A stretch of DNA of 64,000 bases from Yamagishiella unicocca (Eukaryota > Chlorophyta > Chlorophyceae > Chlamydomonadales > Volvocaceae). Below are positions 11,088 through 24,164 of this stretch, piece after piece. The stretch is taken from positions 744,001 through 808,000 of the forward strand of contig BDSL01000032.1 in assembly GCA_003116995.1 (NCBI GenBank), written 5' to 3'. The notes under the pieces are model-generated. The model saw only the letters and a program-made list of their open reading frames with translations, did not search any database and was not told the origin of the DNA. The translations under genes were made by a program, and so were the position numbers. Position 1 is the stretch's first letter. Every line of letters starts with the position of its first letter.

Positions 11088-13740
11088 TCTGACCCTTTCA
11101 AAAGTTCCTAAGATGTAGATGAGTGAGAGGCTTGCTACTGGCAAAAGACCCAATTTGGAGTGCAAGAGCGAATGGACCCGAGAAACGCGTACGGATATAG
11201 ACGCCGCCGTGATGGAACGCAATCAAGGAAGGCCGAAGCTTACCACACCGACAGCAGTCAACACATAACAACGAGAGGACACGGGAAATAATATAAACGA
11301 GGCAAAAGGGGCATCTTCACCTCACTGTCCACATTGGTTAGGCTATCCTCGCCTAGTGCCACCGCCATGCCATTTTGTGTGAAGGCTGTGGCATCTATAC
11401 CATGGAAATTGCACAGTATACAAGCTGCAGCACCTAGAGATAGAGTCGGCTTATGGACATGTAAACTTGTAATTTCATAATCCTCTGGGCATCACCTATG
11501 CACAAGTCATGTGTATATGTTAAAAACCACTGTCCTGATCCTCAATTTCGGCTATCGCTTTACGTTATGGACATTTATTTACTCTGGCTGGCCATACCAC
11601 TGGCGCCGGCTTTTTATAACACAGGCGCCGACTGCTGACGCTGAAAATAAGGATCTCTAGGCTTTGGGCAAGTTTAATGGGGGGCGTAATGGTGGTGCGA
11701 GCACGGGGCAGACTGTCGCAAGTATCAGCGCCTCGTTCCGTCTCCTCCACGGGCTCGGCAAACCCACGGATCAACTTGCCGATAGATCACGTTGGGAACT
11801 GCTGTTGAGGCCTGCAGCTGTTGCTTGCTTATGGTTGGAGAGCCGTGGGCTGGTGGTACACCGGAGTATACCCCGGGAGCCCCGACAAAACATGGGTTTC
11901 GCAGGGTTATCTTTGCTGGAATGACCTGATTTGCCGCCGCGTCGGCAGATGCGTTGCTGGGTAAAAAGCCGGAGTTTCCTCTAGGGCTTGCACGCACGCC
12001 TTAAATAACCCAACAAATATGTACGGCCGGACCGGGCCAGCATTGCGGTGGCACGTCAGTCTTGAAGGCGTAACCACTCCCATGACCAACGCGCGTTCTG
12101 CATTAGTACCGACCATGCCCTTCCTGCCACCTGAGTTTGGCAGCTACTCGGCCTGGTGCGAGTGAGCTGGGTGCCGCAGGATGCCATACGCCTCTGCATG
12201 TGTCGTGCGCAGAGCCCTGCAGAGCCGACAGACGCCTGCGCAGGTCTGCACCACTCAGGTTCACAGGGATCACATGTCTACCCTCAGCGCGGCTGCTGCA
12301 TCATTCGGAGGACACATATAGCTTCCGATGTCCAGCGAAGGTGAATGCATGCCCCATGCTGGGATCGTTACCTGTCGTACTCGAACCATGGACCATCTTG
12401 GCGGAGGTGCGACGACTTGCCGTGATAAAAATACTACAAAGTGTGTTACAGTGTCCGCATCGGACGAGCCCAGGACACGAGGGGAACCCCATAGCGTGAC
12501 TGCATCGTACGAGATATGCTTGGATTAGTTGGTCAAGCTTGGCGCGGCAGGGCCTCAGGCCCCTGGGAAGAGGCGGACGCCAAGGGGATGCACAACAGAT
12601 CAAGCGCGCCTGATGATGGGAGGCCAATCGGGGTTCGCTGGATCGTGGATGCATAGAACACTGTAGTTTCTAGGGAATTATTTCAGCCAACAGCATTTAA
12701 ATTGCTGAGGATTCTGGCAGGCAGCACCATGGACCTTCAACTGTTCGAGTTACATGTGGTTTGCCCACTGCGATATCAACAACTACATGTGAACTAACGT
12801 GGAGGTTTGATACCTAGGAATATATAGGGTACCGTGAAACACCACGAAGCATTATGTGCGTGCCAACAACAGGACCACAGGGAACCAAACCTGACCGAGT
12901 CCACACACGATCACGTCCCCAGCATCAAGGATCACAGTGAAATAGAAAAGTCTCTACCCGTAGTTCGAACCACCTAGGTGGCCCGCGCGAAATACAACAA
13001 CAACTAAAAAGCCGCCTGTGACCTGCGGTAGCTGTTGCTCCAGCCGGATTGGAAAACCGTGACGGCACGAGCCCGCGCGAAACCCAACAACAACTAAAAA
13101 GCCGCCAGTGGCCTGCGGCAGCTGTTGCTCCAGCCAAATTGGAAAATCGTGACGATGCGACTAAAATGGCACGAATATAATGTATACGTAATAAGCGCGA
13201 GAAGCCAAGTTAACTTGCCCGGGATGCATTAACCCATACTTGGTAGGCAGGAGGCATACGTAAGCCTTTCGCATATGTGCCTGCGCCGGCAGATCGACAA
13301 CCGCGTAGCAGCGTTAACCTCAAAGGATAAGCGCCAGGTACCGCCACTCCGATGCACTTAACACAACGGCGCCCTGAGGCATATTTTTCAACCGAGATCA
13401 CGCCGAAAGTAACAACTTCCCAGGCCGTCTCAGGCAAGGCGAACAAATTGGAGAGGACCCACGCAGCCGGCGATCCCAACCGCTCCATACGAGCAGAGCG
13501 GTCTGCGAGGTCCGCAGATGCGGAATAAAACCTCGCAAATCAATGGCACTCGCTCCATTAGCCCATAAGGACTGCGCCCGCCAACGCAACATGATCGCCA
13601 AGGCATCCATAGATGCTACGACGTAAATATATTCAGCATACCGGTACGCAGAAGCGCCCTGACGTTAATCACACTCATACATAGGTGTCCAGGAGCCCTC
13701 AACTACTTCGACAAAATCCTGGTATAAATCAATCGCTTTG
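11088..13740. other. intergenic stretch without a recognised gene
   Basis: This lies between the L34 start and the probable 3' end of the kinase gene. Base composition is more AT-rich than the genes and open frames are short and unrelated to known motifs. It should hold the L34 promoter near its left end. The only structure I see is a 90-bp tandem duplication at 12981-13160. Confidence 0.6.
12981..13160. repeat. 90-bp tandem duplication
   Basis: Two copies start at 12981 and 13071 with GCCCGCGCGAAA, share AACAACAACTAAAAAGCCGCC and GCTGTTGCTCCAGCC, and differ at roughly one base in ten. Confidence 0.85.
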
Positions 13741-14625
13741 TTACAAGCGCACTGCGTTTACTTCACGCTGGCCCGGTGATGCGTGCGTACAGTGACCCAC
13801 CCTCCACAAGTTCCGCTATTTGCGGAGCCTGCTGTCTGTTCGCGACACCCGGACGGCACGCAATCCAACGAGTCCCATGTGCGCCAGCCGTCACGCCACA
13901 CGGCTAGACGGTTTATGACACCTGTGGACCAGTTCTTCCCCCCATACATGTTTTGTGCACGCACATCTTCGGCGCCATTGCTTGGCTGGGGGTCACCGCG
14001 ACTGCCGGGGCAAAAATGACAATGTCTTGCCGCCCGGGGATTTTGCTCCAGGGGGGAGCAAACACACAGCCACTGGTACCTGCTACTTGGGAAGGCGCAC
14101 GACCATGATTCGGGAATGGAGGGCTCGGGCATGCCGTGGATGGATGCCACTCCGAGCGCACAGTTCCGGCTACTGCGCGGGTGGGTCTAACGCATCATCC
14201 ATGCGCTCCTCCCGCCCACCTGGTAACAGTGGAGGCGCGAGCGCAGCACGCCGGCCTCCACAGACTGCAGCTCACGGCACGGCACCACATCCCCTGGCTT
14301 CGCGCGCCCCACGTCGCCGCAGACACCCGACCGCCGGCAGCCACAAAGCAGTGCATTACGATTCATCAGACGGTGTAGCAACCATAGCACCGCCGCGGGG
14401 ACACGCCACGGATGCCACCGGCAGACTCCTGGCGGACCCCGTCCTCTGTAACCTTTCTTCCCCACCTGCCAATGCTCAGTGCGGCATTTATTGCACGACT
14501 CACAAACTCACTCCACGGGCCATCCCGCCGCTCGTACGCATTGCTTGTGGCACAATACTTTTCACCTCATGGTCCGCCGGGCCGTCGACCCACCCCATCG
14601 CCGCATGAGAGGGGGGACGACGACC
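13741..14625 (-). terminator. 3'UTR and poly(A) signal of the complete kinase gene
   Basis: The first minus-strand TGTAA after the kinase stop (14626-14628) is at 13745-13741. An 880-base 3'UTR is within the normal algal range. The transcript end is not proven. Confidence 0.4.
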
Positions 14626-17600
14626 TCACTCCGTTTCTTGCATCTGGCCGGTAATCACCGCGACCAGGTCCGCAGCCTTGGGGCGGCGCAGCGGGTCCGT
14701 GGCCCAGCATGCCTGCGCCAGGCTCCTGCGACAGCGGACAACACAGCAGAGCGACCAGGTGTAAGGCTGCCACCTGAGAAGGTAGCCCCTTTGACTCGCA
14801 GGTGCCGCGAGTGCTCTGTGTGTAGGTTCAGAGGGCAGACACGGAGTCCCTCCGCTGCCGGTATGGGAACCAGGTCCCGCAGCAGCCGTGGCGGATGTGA
14901 TGAGGCTCCCTGGAGCGCCCCGAACACTAGATGCTCAAAGAGGCCAAGGCGGGAAAGGGTCAGCTGCTAGCACGACCCTCCTCACGCCCGCGCACTTCAC
15001 GGTTTCGCGACGTGGCCTGCTTAGCCGTACACCGGAAGGATGGATTAAACGCACTTTGACCACTTAGACAGCTACTGAATCCTGCAACCTGCGTGCAACC
15101 GCTGCAAACGCGACTGCTGCTGGGCAGCTAGGTGGCACTGCATGGCGGGAGCAGCCACCGGTGGGGAGAAGGGCGTCTTCCAGGGCACCGAGAACCTGAC
15201 GCGGTGCGCCCATCCGGGTTAGCCCAACGACCGCGCCAGGATCTTCGCACCTGTATGACAGAGGCACGGCGTCTCCGAATGTCGGCCGAGCCCCCTTGTA
15301 GACGTGGCGCGGAATGAGGTCCGGGTGGAGGTGAGGAAACGGCCGCACTCCGCCAGCCACCAGCTCCCACATCTGAGGGAGACGGGCCGGGACGGCGGAC
15401 AAGACTCCGTCAGGCGGGGAGGCTGAACGTTTGCCGCGGCCCAGCCCTCATACATCGCGAGTGCCGGTCGCGAATCGCGACCGGCGCGTAGTTTGCTGCT
15501 GGGAGGTCCCGAGATGACCGGCTCGTAGTTTGCTGCTGGGAGGTCCCGAGATGACGTACTCAGCAGCGCAGCGAAGCGACTCGGCTTCTGACCGCAGCGA
15601 GACCCGGGAGCCGCGGTGCCCCCGTCACTGCGCCCCATCCAGGAGCGAGGTTACCTACCAAGATGCCGAAGCTGTATATGTCCACGCCCGCCTCCACTCG
15701 AGCTTCTGCGCAGGTGGGTAGTCGCGGGTGGGGTGGGTAGTCGCGGGTGGGGTGGGTAGTCGCGGGTGGGGAGGGTAGTCGCAGGTGGGGTGGGTAGTCG
15801 CAAGTGGGCCGCGGGGGCCGGGGCAGCAGTACCTGGCCATTGAGGTGGCCCCCACGGTGGGACGCAACGGACGAAGTACCGGGCGATGCACCGGCAGAGC
15901 ATGAGGCCCCGCAGTCGGCTAGGGCTATTAGGGGGGCGTTGCACATGGATAATGCCGCAACCCACATCTTGTATTGGTACATACTGGTACCGGCAGTCAG
16001 CGTTTGTCCCATTTAGTTCATTTAGTTCACTTAGCTCGTTTAGTTCGTTTAGTTCATTTAGTTCACTTAGCTCGTTTAGTTCGTTTAGTTCATTTAGTTC
16101 AGCGCCAGCCCACCAATGACCGCCCCCTCTGCACCAGTAACCCCCTGCACCAGCCGTCCGGTCCCACACGCCGCAGCCGCACTTACTTCCCGGCAGCAGC
16201 TCCGGAGCCATGTGCGTGACCCTGCACGTGGTGGTGGTGGTGGCGGTGGGGCAAAACCGTGTACGCGTAAAAGACCGTTCGTGACAGACGTGGTGGTGGT
16301 GGTGGTGGTGGTGGTGGTGGTGGTGGTAGGAGACCGGCATGGCAGCATCAGACGGAGGCAGGAGCGGTGTGGCGCCACATCAGCGGGTCGTGCCGCCACA
16401 CAGCGGCACTTTGGCTGACAGCCTGGTACCGGAACTACCAGCCAGGAGGAGGGGAGGAGGGCTTACTTGGCTCAGTCCCCGCTCGCCCGACGAGAACCCC
16501 GCCCGCACGACGAGAAGCTCCCGCTACCAGGACCAGCGCACCGTCGGACCCATTACGTCAGCCATACATGTCGTGATGTCGAGGCCACTTCGTCAGCACC
16601 CTTGGCAGCCCTCCCGTTAACGCGGAATGAACGGAACCCCCTCCCCTCCCCTCACTGCATGTATGCATCTCAAAACGTCTGTTCTAAACGTTTTTTTCTG
16701 GCATCCACGGGTCTTCCTCGAAACCCCTCACTCCCTCCACTCACGTGCCGCAGGCCTGGTCCACCATGATGTACCTCGACCCGTCATCCGCCGTCTGCGT
16801 GCCCCCCAGCCCCGGGGAGGAGAGCGGCAGCGTTGGGGCATCGCGGTGGCGATCACAGGCGAAATAGGTTAGGGAAGCGATGATTACCACTCGCGTGGGT
16901 TCATCTGAGGCGAAGCGGCGTACCGCCAGGATGGTGCTTGCTGCGCTGGCATCGACGCATCGTGTATCGTACTAGCAGGAAGCTGGTGAGAGACGCCGCC
17001 ACTCACCTCCGAGAGGTGCAGCACGAAGCCGAAGTCCGCCAGCTTGACGGTGAAGCCGCGATAGTCGCGGGGGCTGGACTTGAGCAGCAGGTTGGCGGGC
17101 TTGATGTCTGTCGCGGCAAAGAGCCCCGTCCGGGCGTTTGTCAGCGACAGCGGTAAAGGCGTGGCGCAGGCGCAGGTAAGCTACAGCAGCACACAGCGTG
17201 TGGCGACGCAGCCGCCCCTGTCGGCTCACCCCTGTGCACCAGGTTCATTGCATGCAGGTGGCGCAGCGCAAGGGCCACATCCAGCAGCGTCATGTAGACG
17301 CCCTACGGGGGAAGGAAAGAGCGGCGCGGGGGCAGGTTCGTCAACGCTCCGCGCGTGCAGAAGCGAAACACAGCCCATTGAGGCGCACACGTGCCATAGG
17401 GCCGCGACTCATGGTCAGAACCTTAACCGTGACCTGACTTCCGAGCCTAAATCGTGACGTGCATCCATTGGCTGAACGCACAGCAAGCGTGCGGTGCCGG
17501 ACAGGCGAAGCCACGCGCACGGGTATATGCACCCCACGCAACCGCCCACACGCATTGCGCAAATGGGTGGGCTGAAGGAAGGGAGGGCCCCCGGCTCGCG

Positions 17601-20600
17601 GGAGGGAAGAGCAACAAGGCAGCCCCGGCGGCGAGGTAGCGCTCGGCTACTGACCCGCAGGTCCAGCTGGAAGGGATGCTGCTCCGTAGCCGCCCCCCGG
17701 GGCACCACGATGATACGAGGGAAGGTGCGGGTGCTCAAGGCGGTGGCCAGAGAGCCGCCGTCCGCCAGCTCGGCCACTATAGCGCAGCAAACCACGCTGG
17801 GCGCTGCGGGCAGGGGGGATGGGAGGGGCGGGTATAGAGGCCGGTGGATCGACGATTCGACATACGGGAGGGGGCATGGTGGGCGGAAGGAAAGGCGAGG
17901 CTGGCAGTAAAGGACGGCGGGCTTGGAACCGAGGTGGGCTGCCAGCAGGAAAGCACAAGTTGCGTAGGAAGAAAGGTGCCGGCGAGCCGTTACTGTAACG
18001 CTGGTGAGGAGCCGGCTAGGTGCCACGTGCTCGCAACCAACAGGGCAACTGCTCACCAGGCAGGCCGAAGTCCACGGCGGCGTTATCGGACGGGACCAGG
18101 CAGTGGTATGTGCTTCCGTCAGCTCGGGCTCTCCTCTCCACGAGCACGTTCGAGTACGTCGCGTACACCTGGCAGCAGCAGTAGCAGCAGCAGCAGTAGC
18201 AGTAGCAGCAGCAGCAGTAGCAGCAGCAGCAGGGGACGCAGTAGGAGAGCGCAGCCCTTGCAGCAACACCTCAGGCTCGCGACACATGCTCCCAAGTGGC
18301 ACGACTGGAGCCGTGGCGTGGCGTGACGGCCCAGCCCAGTCCAGCCCAGAAGCACAAGGTGGCGGTGGTGGTGGTGGTGGTGGGGGGTCTACGCCGATCA
18401 GGAGGCGCGTGAAGCAGGCAGGGCTGGCGCCCAGGCCTTATGGGGACAGCACCCGCAAAACCACACAACTGAGCTGTGCCCTGTAGCGCTGGCTCCGTGG
18501 CCAGACATACCTGGATAAGGTTGGGATGGCTGACCCGGCCTGCGGGGTGAGGTGCGGGAAGGGGAGGACAGGGGACGGAGGGGTTCACTTGCACGCAAAC
18601 ATCACCCCTGCCCGCCTAGACGCTGCCTGAGAAGCCCGCCATGCACCCCTCGGCCCAAAACATCGAAACCCATCCTGGTGGCGCCGTACCTTGCACTGCC
18701 ATCTCCATGGCGTTCCGGAGGAGGGTCCGGCGGGCGCGCAGCTGCTCCTTGGCCGCAGCGACAGCCGCGGTCGCGGTGGCTGCGGGGCTCAGCTGGCTGA
18801 TGGTGCCGTCCGGGTGGTCGCCCCCCTGGTGCGTTCGTGGACTCCACCCGCCGGTCTTGGGTGTCGCGGGCATGGAGCCGCCCAGCGCTACTTCCCCCGC
18901 GTCAACTTCCGGCAGCTCCATCACCTGTGGCGCCCGGGCAGCAGCAGCAGCAGCCCATATATGTAAACCGGCTGGCGCTGCGTTTGTGTGTGTGCAGTAT
19001 TGCGCCGGTCGCGAGGGATATCTAGGTTCGAGTTGTTGACCGGCGACATGATTACCGGTACCGCAAGAGGACAGATGGGCTCCAGCGCATCAGCACAGCA
19101 CAGTACAGCATAGCAGAGCACAGCACAGTACAGCACAGCACCCACCTTGACCGCGACTTCTTGAGTGCCAAGCCTGATGTGGCGCAGCACGGGCGACAGG
19201 GTGATCAGATAGGAGGTTCGGATCGCGATCGGCATCTAAGCGAACAAACGCTCGACCCTCCCAAGTTAAGAGGCTTCAAGGCGTCCAAGTTCAACCCCCC
19301 CTCCCCCCTGGACACCCACCGGCCCTTGTACACGATGCCGCCGCCGCCCTTGCCCAGCACGTCCAGCAGCTCCAGCTGCTCCAAGTCGTCCGAGTAGGCC
19401 GCCCTGCTCCGAGCAACACAACACAAACAGCGGCATATAGCGCAATGCACCCACATACATCTGTCCTCGCAGCCACCATAGAGCTGGCATTCAGCACATG
19501 CACTCACGAGACGCCGCAGCACCATTCCGTAAAACAGGCTTGAAGGGCCATTACGTAACTGCGCGTCCTAATCTACGGCACAGGCTAAACGTGCGGTTTG
19601 GGTTAAATTTCACGATCCCTATATATGCACGCATGGACAGGAAACGGAGCGCAGCAAACATTCAAAGAAGCTCTTCAGTGGGACGGACGCGCGAGCGCGG
19701 CGGGCTCCTTACATGGCGCCGTTGACTTCCGTTGTCATGGTGGTCTGGATGCTAGTGACCAGCATGTCCAGCTGCTGCCGCATGCAGCTGACCGCGTCCA
19801 CGCCAGTGACCGTCATGATGGATGCGCTGCGGCCGTCGCCGTGGCTGCAGGCCGTCTCGCTCTGTCGCATCTGCAGCAGCACGCTCAGCAGCTCGTCATT
19901 GGCCAGCGCCACCGGCTGCATGTCCTTGGAGGGCTGCCGGTGGATGAAGCCGCTGCTGGTTCCGGTGGGGCCGCCATGCTCGACGCTGAAGGACACGGTG
20001 CGTGGCAGGCAGGCGCCTGCGCGCGCACGCGGAGAGGCCAGGCAGGCAGGGGACCACTCAGTCAGCCAATCAAATCACTAAGTCAGTAGTCAGTCATGAA
20101 TCAGTCAATCAGACAGCCAGTCAATCAGTCGGTCAGTCATTTAGTCAATCTGTCAGTCAACCACTGTTTCAGTCAGTCAACCAGTCAGCCAGCCAGTCAG
20201 TCAGTCAGGGGCCTCCTCTCCTCTCTCCCACGCACCACGCTCCACGCGATGCGACAAAGTGCGGCCAACGCTCAGCCCGCGACCACCAGAACAGCCTGCC
20301 ACACCACTCAGCACCGAGGCTGTGATCGAGGCAACTTCAACCTTCCCCCCGTGGCCTTAATGCCACATCCCTGGTCTTAACGCCACACCCTGGCCTTAAT
20401 GCCACCCCCGCCCGTGCGCACTCGTGGCTCACGAGGTGTCCCCGAGGGCCCACCTCTCGGCGTGCCTTTCGCCCCAAAGGGGATGATGTCACCGGAGCTG
20501 CTGCAGCACAGGTCCATGCTCGCGCGGCGCGACACCCGGGGCTGAGAGCCGGCGCCGTGCCCGTTGGTCGTGGCCACGACGAGCAGGGCGGCCGGGTCGC

Positions 20601-23598
20601 TGATCATACGTCCCGGCACCGCGCCCCCGGTGACTCGCGCAGCGCCCGCGGAGCGTGCGGGGTGCGCTCCCTGCAGCGCGGGCTTGGGCAACATGCCGCC
20701 GAGGGACGCGGGCCGGTACAGCAGCCCGTTGAGGCTGGCGCTGCGGAGGACGGCGAAGTGGCCCGGTGTCGTGCTGCGCAGGGTCTCGAACTCAGGCGCC
20801 AGGGAGCCCTCCAGCTTGGCGCGCACGGCGCTCAAGAACACCTGCGCACGCCACAAATGAGCGTTGTTGTTGTTGTTGTTGTTGTTGTTGTTATGGTTAT
20901 TGGGTGTTTCATCCCTCGTGCGGCCCAACCGTTGATTTACCTCCCTGTTACTAATCCTGCCCACGCGATACCCGCACGAGCCAATGGCAGGGCAGGGCGG
21001 TACGGTACGCAAAGTCATCCAGCCTTGCCGCAAGAGTCCACACAGCCGCCAGGCTCAGTCCCAGTAAGAGATATGACTATTAGTTTTCGTTTGCAGAGCC
21101 CAGAAGCCGTTGGTTCGCTGGCCTGGGCTCCCCGCTAGCGCGCCCCGCACCTCCTCAAGCAGCTCGTTGCAGCTGTCCCGCACTGCCTCGAGCAGCTCCC
21201 CTGGGAGGCGCTTCGCAAAGCACAAATAAAACGCTAAGACGGACTCGCCCAAGTTGGCGCCCACCAGCACCAGCGACTGCATCCCGCTGGTCTGAGGATT
21301 GCAGATGCCCGCTGCCCCCGCAGCTGCGGCGGGAGGTGGCGCGGTGGCGAAGGGGCTGAGCGACTGGCTGGCTCCGGTCCGAGGAGAGCCTGGGTAGCCG
21401 AGCCCGCCCAGGCGCATGCCGCCCAAGAGGAGACACACGTCACGCGAGGGGTTGTGCACATTCTGCAGGTACTGCGCCACGTCCTCGATGCTGGTGCCTA
21501 AGAAGGTGCTATCGTCTGTGGCCGCCAGCGCCTGCAGGGCCGTGTGTTTCAGGGGGAAGGCCTGGGCGTGCAGGCTGGCGGTGGGCGCCTCCGTGGCCAT
21601 GTGCGAAGGTAGCTGTACGACGATGGTACGGCTTGGTAGGGGTGAGTTGCCGCTGGTGGCGTCGGCTCCGCGGGATGCCGTCGCTGCGTCGCCCGCCAGT
21701 GCCAGGACGCGGGCTGAGGTCGACACGTCGGCGAAGTAGTTGCTGGAGGCGGGCAGCTTGGAGAAGCGGGCGGTGCCGCAGTCACTGAGCGGCAGCGGCA
21801 CGCGACACGCGGGAGGCGGGGGATGTAAGGGGGGAGGCGATTGGATCCGCCACACGTCAGGGCAGGGCCAAGGGTTGGAGGGGCGACGAGTGAAATGAAA
21901 CCGGAGGAAAGAAATTGTGGGCTGGGGAAAGCTAGGAAGCAAGGGTTGGGGCGCCAGCAGGCAGCGAGAGAGACAGCCGCCGCAAAGGACAAGACCGCGT
22001 GCCACAAGTTCCACCCCTCCTTCGCGCGGCGGTTTCCTTAACGGGTCGTAACGGAAAACACTCCAGTCCCGCCGTACCGCCGTACGCTCCAAACCGTGCC
22101 CGATTAGGCGCTGCCCCTGCCGCCCCGGTAGCGCGAACGGACGGCGCACCTGCCGAGTGCGCTGCCGGTGGTCATGAGCTTGTGCCTGGATGCCATGCTG
22201 CTGAGCGCGCCAAGCTTGCTGGATGGCATGTTGGGGTGCGCGTTATGGGCCAAGGTGGAGCTCTCCACGCTTGACCGCGAAGACCGCAGCACGTTGCCCT
22301 GCAGGTCGGCGACCTTGCTGCGACTGGGGGCTGCTGCGTTGCTGCTGCTGCTGCTGCTGCCGTTGTTGTTGTTATTGTTGCAGGGCTGCGCATGGAACAT
22401 AAGGCCCACGGGCGCGTCGGCACGCGGCAGCAGCGCCGCGCGCACGTTCGCGTTGACTATGTACTTGCGCTTCACGTTCGCCGCCATGTCCTCGCACAGC
22501 TCCGAAACCAACGATTGCATGCTGTTGCTGGATGACACCCGGTGCAGCGTGGCCGCGATCCAGCGGAGCTGTTCGGCGTCGACACCGAGGCCCACAGACG
22601 CGGCCAGCCCCAACTGGTGCAGCAGGGTGGGGCTGGACAGGAGGCGTGAACACGAACGCCGAGTGCCTGGCTTGCGCTGGGCGGACGGCAGGGCGGCCGC
22701 GAGATCTTCTAGCTTGCATGCGAGGTCCTCTGCAGGGCACGCCTCCAAGAGGAGGGCACCCGCCACAGCTATGCGCCCGAAGAGGGGAATGGCGCAAACC
22801 GTGAAGCCCTCGCCGCTCCCGGACTCTCGTACATTCCCACAGCCAGACCGCACCTCGACCACGGGTCGCTACAGGGGCAGGATAGGCAGGAGAGTTCGGA
22901 AGGGGCGTTGGGGGCTGGTTTGCGGTCGAATTTAACTGCCCCGAGCGCCAACTAGGAGCAGTATCGTTACTGAAGCGTAATGGATACGCGAGTGGCTGTT
23001 ATGGACGCTTTGACGGTGTGAAAATGCTTTTTGCTAAGGACGAGGGCGGTAACTAACCTGCGAAACGAGCATTTCTTGGAGAATGGAAATCTGGCTCGGA
23101 TGAGGCCCAGTCCCAGTGACAGGCTTGGTATCGTTCATCCGGCTGGTAGCCAGCAGCACAAGGCTTTGAGCGTCGTCATCGACGACGCCATAAAGACTGC
23201 AATTGTCGAGGCCCGGCGCTGTGAGATTTGCGAACATTCTCAGGACAAATGCGCTACACCATTTACCTTGCAGTAGTGCAAGTATGCGCAGAAATTGTCG
23301 TCAGCAAGCACGTCAAGCGTCGCATCCATGTCCCGGTTATCGCTGAGAGGTCCTGCTGCAAGCTTAGGAGATCCTGTAAGTCAGTTCCACCTTCGTAAGC
23401 GCCGAGAGATTGCATGTGAACAACAAGGACAGTGCACGGAGTAGGCCAGTTCACCTCTCCTGGGTCATGCTCAGGCTCCGCGGGACAGCGCACCAGCTCC
23501 GAATGATCCCTGCGCGTTGTCACTGGCGCTGGCGCCGAAAAGGATTCATTGCGTTCTGAACCGCTGCAAAGGCAACTAAGGAAGCCCCCGATGCCCAT
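14626..23598 (-). CDS. GAF-like sensor/TKL-type protein kinase, complete
   Basis: Twenty exons: 23455-23598, 23267-23373, 23058-23196, 22150-22868, 21151-21784, 20433-20841, 19713-20016, 19320-19403, 19146-19173, 18690-18924, 18511-18539, 18057-18168, 17655-17803, 17230-17302, 17007-17107, 16745-16794, 16187-16221, 15659-15705, 15251-15372, 14626-14725; 1206 residues. The N-terminus MGIGGFLSCLCS has Gly2 and cysteines fit for myristoylation/palmitoylation. Residues ~85-580 form a divergent sensor region (SLYGVVDDD, AIPLFGRIAVAGALLLE, RTIVVQLPSHMA). The kinase domain (~829-1205) keeps all key residues: GKGGGG loop 836-841, VAVK Lys856, helix-C Glu930, HRDIKPAN (Asp1056, Asn1061), DFG (Asp1080), GTVTHMAPE, DIYSFGILMWELVAGG and the closing WATDPLRRPKAADL. 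An insertion of ~60 residues separates Lys856 from helix C. The substrate is unknown; TKL-like group is by motif style. Exon 2 is the least certain. Confidence 0.88.
15715..15810. repeat. 19-bp minisatellite in kinase intron
   Basis: About five copies of GGTGGGTAGTCGCGGGTGG, directly upstream (in transcript sense) of the exon 15659-15705 acceptor at 15706-15708. Confidence 0.85.
16014..16105. repeat. 9-bp repeat (TTTAGTTCA)n in kinase intron
   Basis: Ten or so variants of TTTAGTTCA / CTTAGCTCG alternate in a higher-order pattern. Intronic, between exons 15659-15705 and 16187-16221. Confidence 0.85.
16290..16327. repeat. trinucleotide repeat (GTG)n in kinase intron
   Basis: About twelve perfect GTG units followed by GTAGG. 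Intronic. Confidence 0.9.
16657..16735 (-). repeat. dispersed intronic element, copy 2 (kinase intron)
   Basis: On the plus strand it reads GTATGCATCTCAAAACGTCT, then a T-run, then CATCCACGGGTCTTCCTCG. This is the reverse complement of the copy at 8461-8528 with a few changes. It sits in the intron 16222-16744 and so is in the sense orientation of this minus-strand gene. The arms AAAACG and CGTTTT form an exact short inverted repeat here. Confidence 0.75.
18176..18235. repeat. (CAG/TAG) triplet repeat in kinase intron
   Basis: A run of AGC units interrupted by TAG, between exons 18057-18168 and 18511-18539, immediately next to the exon acceptor. Confidence 0.85.
20045..20212. repeat. degenerate tetranucleotide (CAGT)n in kinase intron
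   Basis: Around forty CAGT/CAAT units with drift, in the intron between exons 19713-20016 and 20433-20841. Confidence 0.85.
20862..20891. repeat. (GTT)n microsatellite in kinase intron
   Basis: About ten GTT units in the intron next to the exon 20433-20841 acceptor. In transcript sense it reads AAC repeats. Confidence 0.9.
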
Positions 23599-24164
23599 TA
23601 CTTCCACTCTTTGTCTACTATTGTGTTGGCGGCATAATAAAGGGAACCGATATACACGTTACTATGAAGAGTTTGCGCGTCCTGTGAGCAATCCAATGGC
23701 CTGCGCGGGTCGCTGAATCCTTCGTCGTGTACCGTGTTTGTTACGGCAAAATGATCGACAAGGCTATGCGCTATCCTAAAACTTTATCCAAACTTTGGAC
23801 ACTTCCTAAACACAGTTTCTGGCTTAGTCCAGAGTAGCGGGTATGGAGACCGTACACGTAATGCGATTGAGACAAGTACGGTAACCTACGGTAACCGTAT
23901 GGTGCATGTCGATAAATGGTCACGAACCTTCCGTTGATACGAAGTGGCCATATGGAATTCACCTTCCTCGCCGTTGGTCGCACACTCGCACTAAGCGCTT
24001 CCTGACCTGTACGGCCCTGCACCTGGTGTGTAAGTTGTTCCGAACGCCTTGAAACCTGCAGGACACGTGACCGGTGACCCTGGTTGGCCCTGGTTGACCC
24101 TGGTTGACCCTGATTGGAAAGAGAAGAAGGAATACTGAGGTTATGGTAAAACGTTACGATGTCC
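23599..24164. other. intergenic, probable 5' region of the kinase gene
   Basis: No gene seen. The first few hundred bases should hold the promoter and 5'UTR of the minus-strand kinase gene. A small run of GACCCTGGTTG repeats occurs at about 24074-24114, just before the foldback element. Confidence 0.5.
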
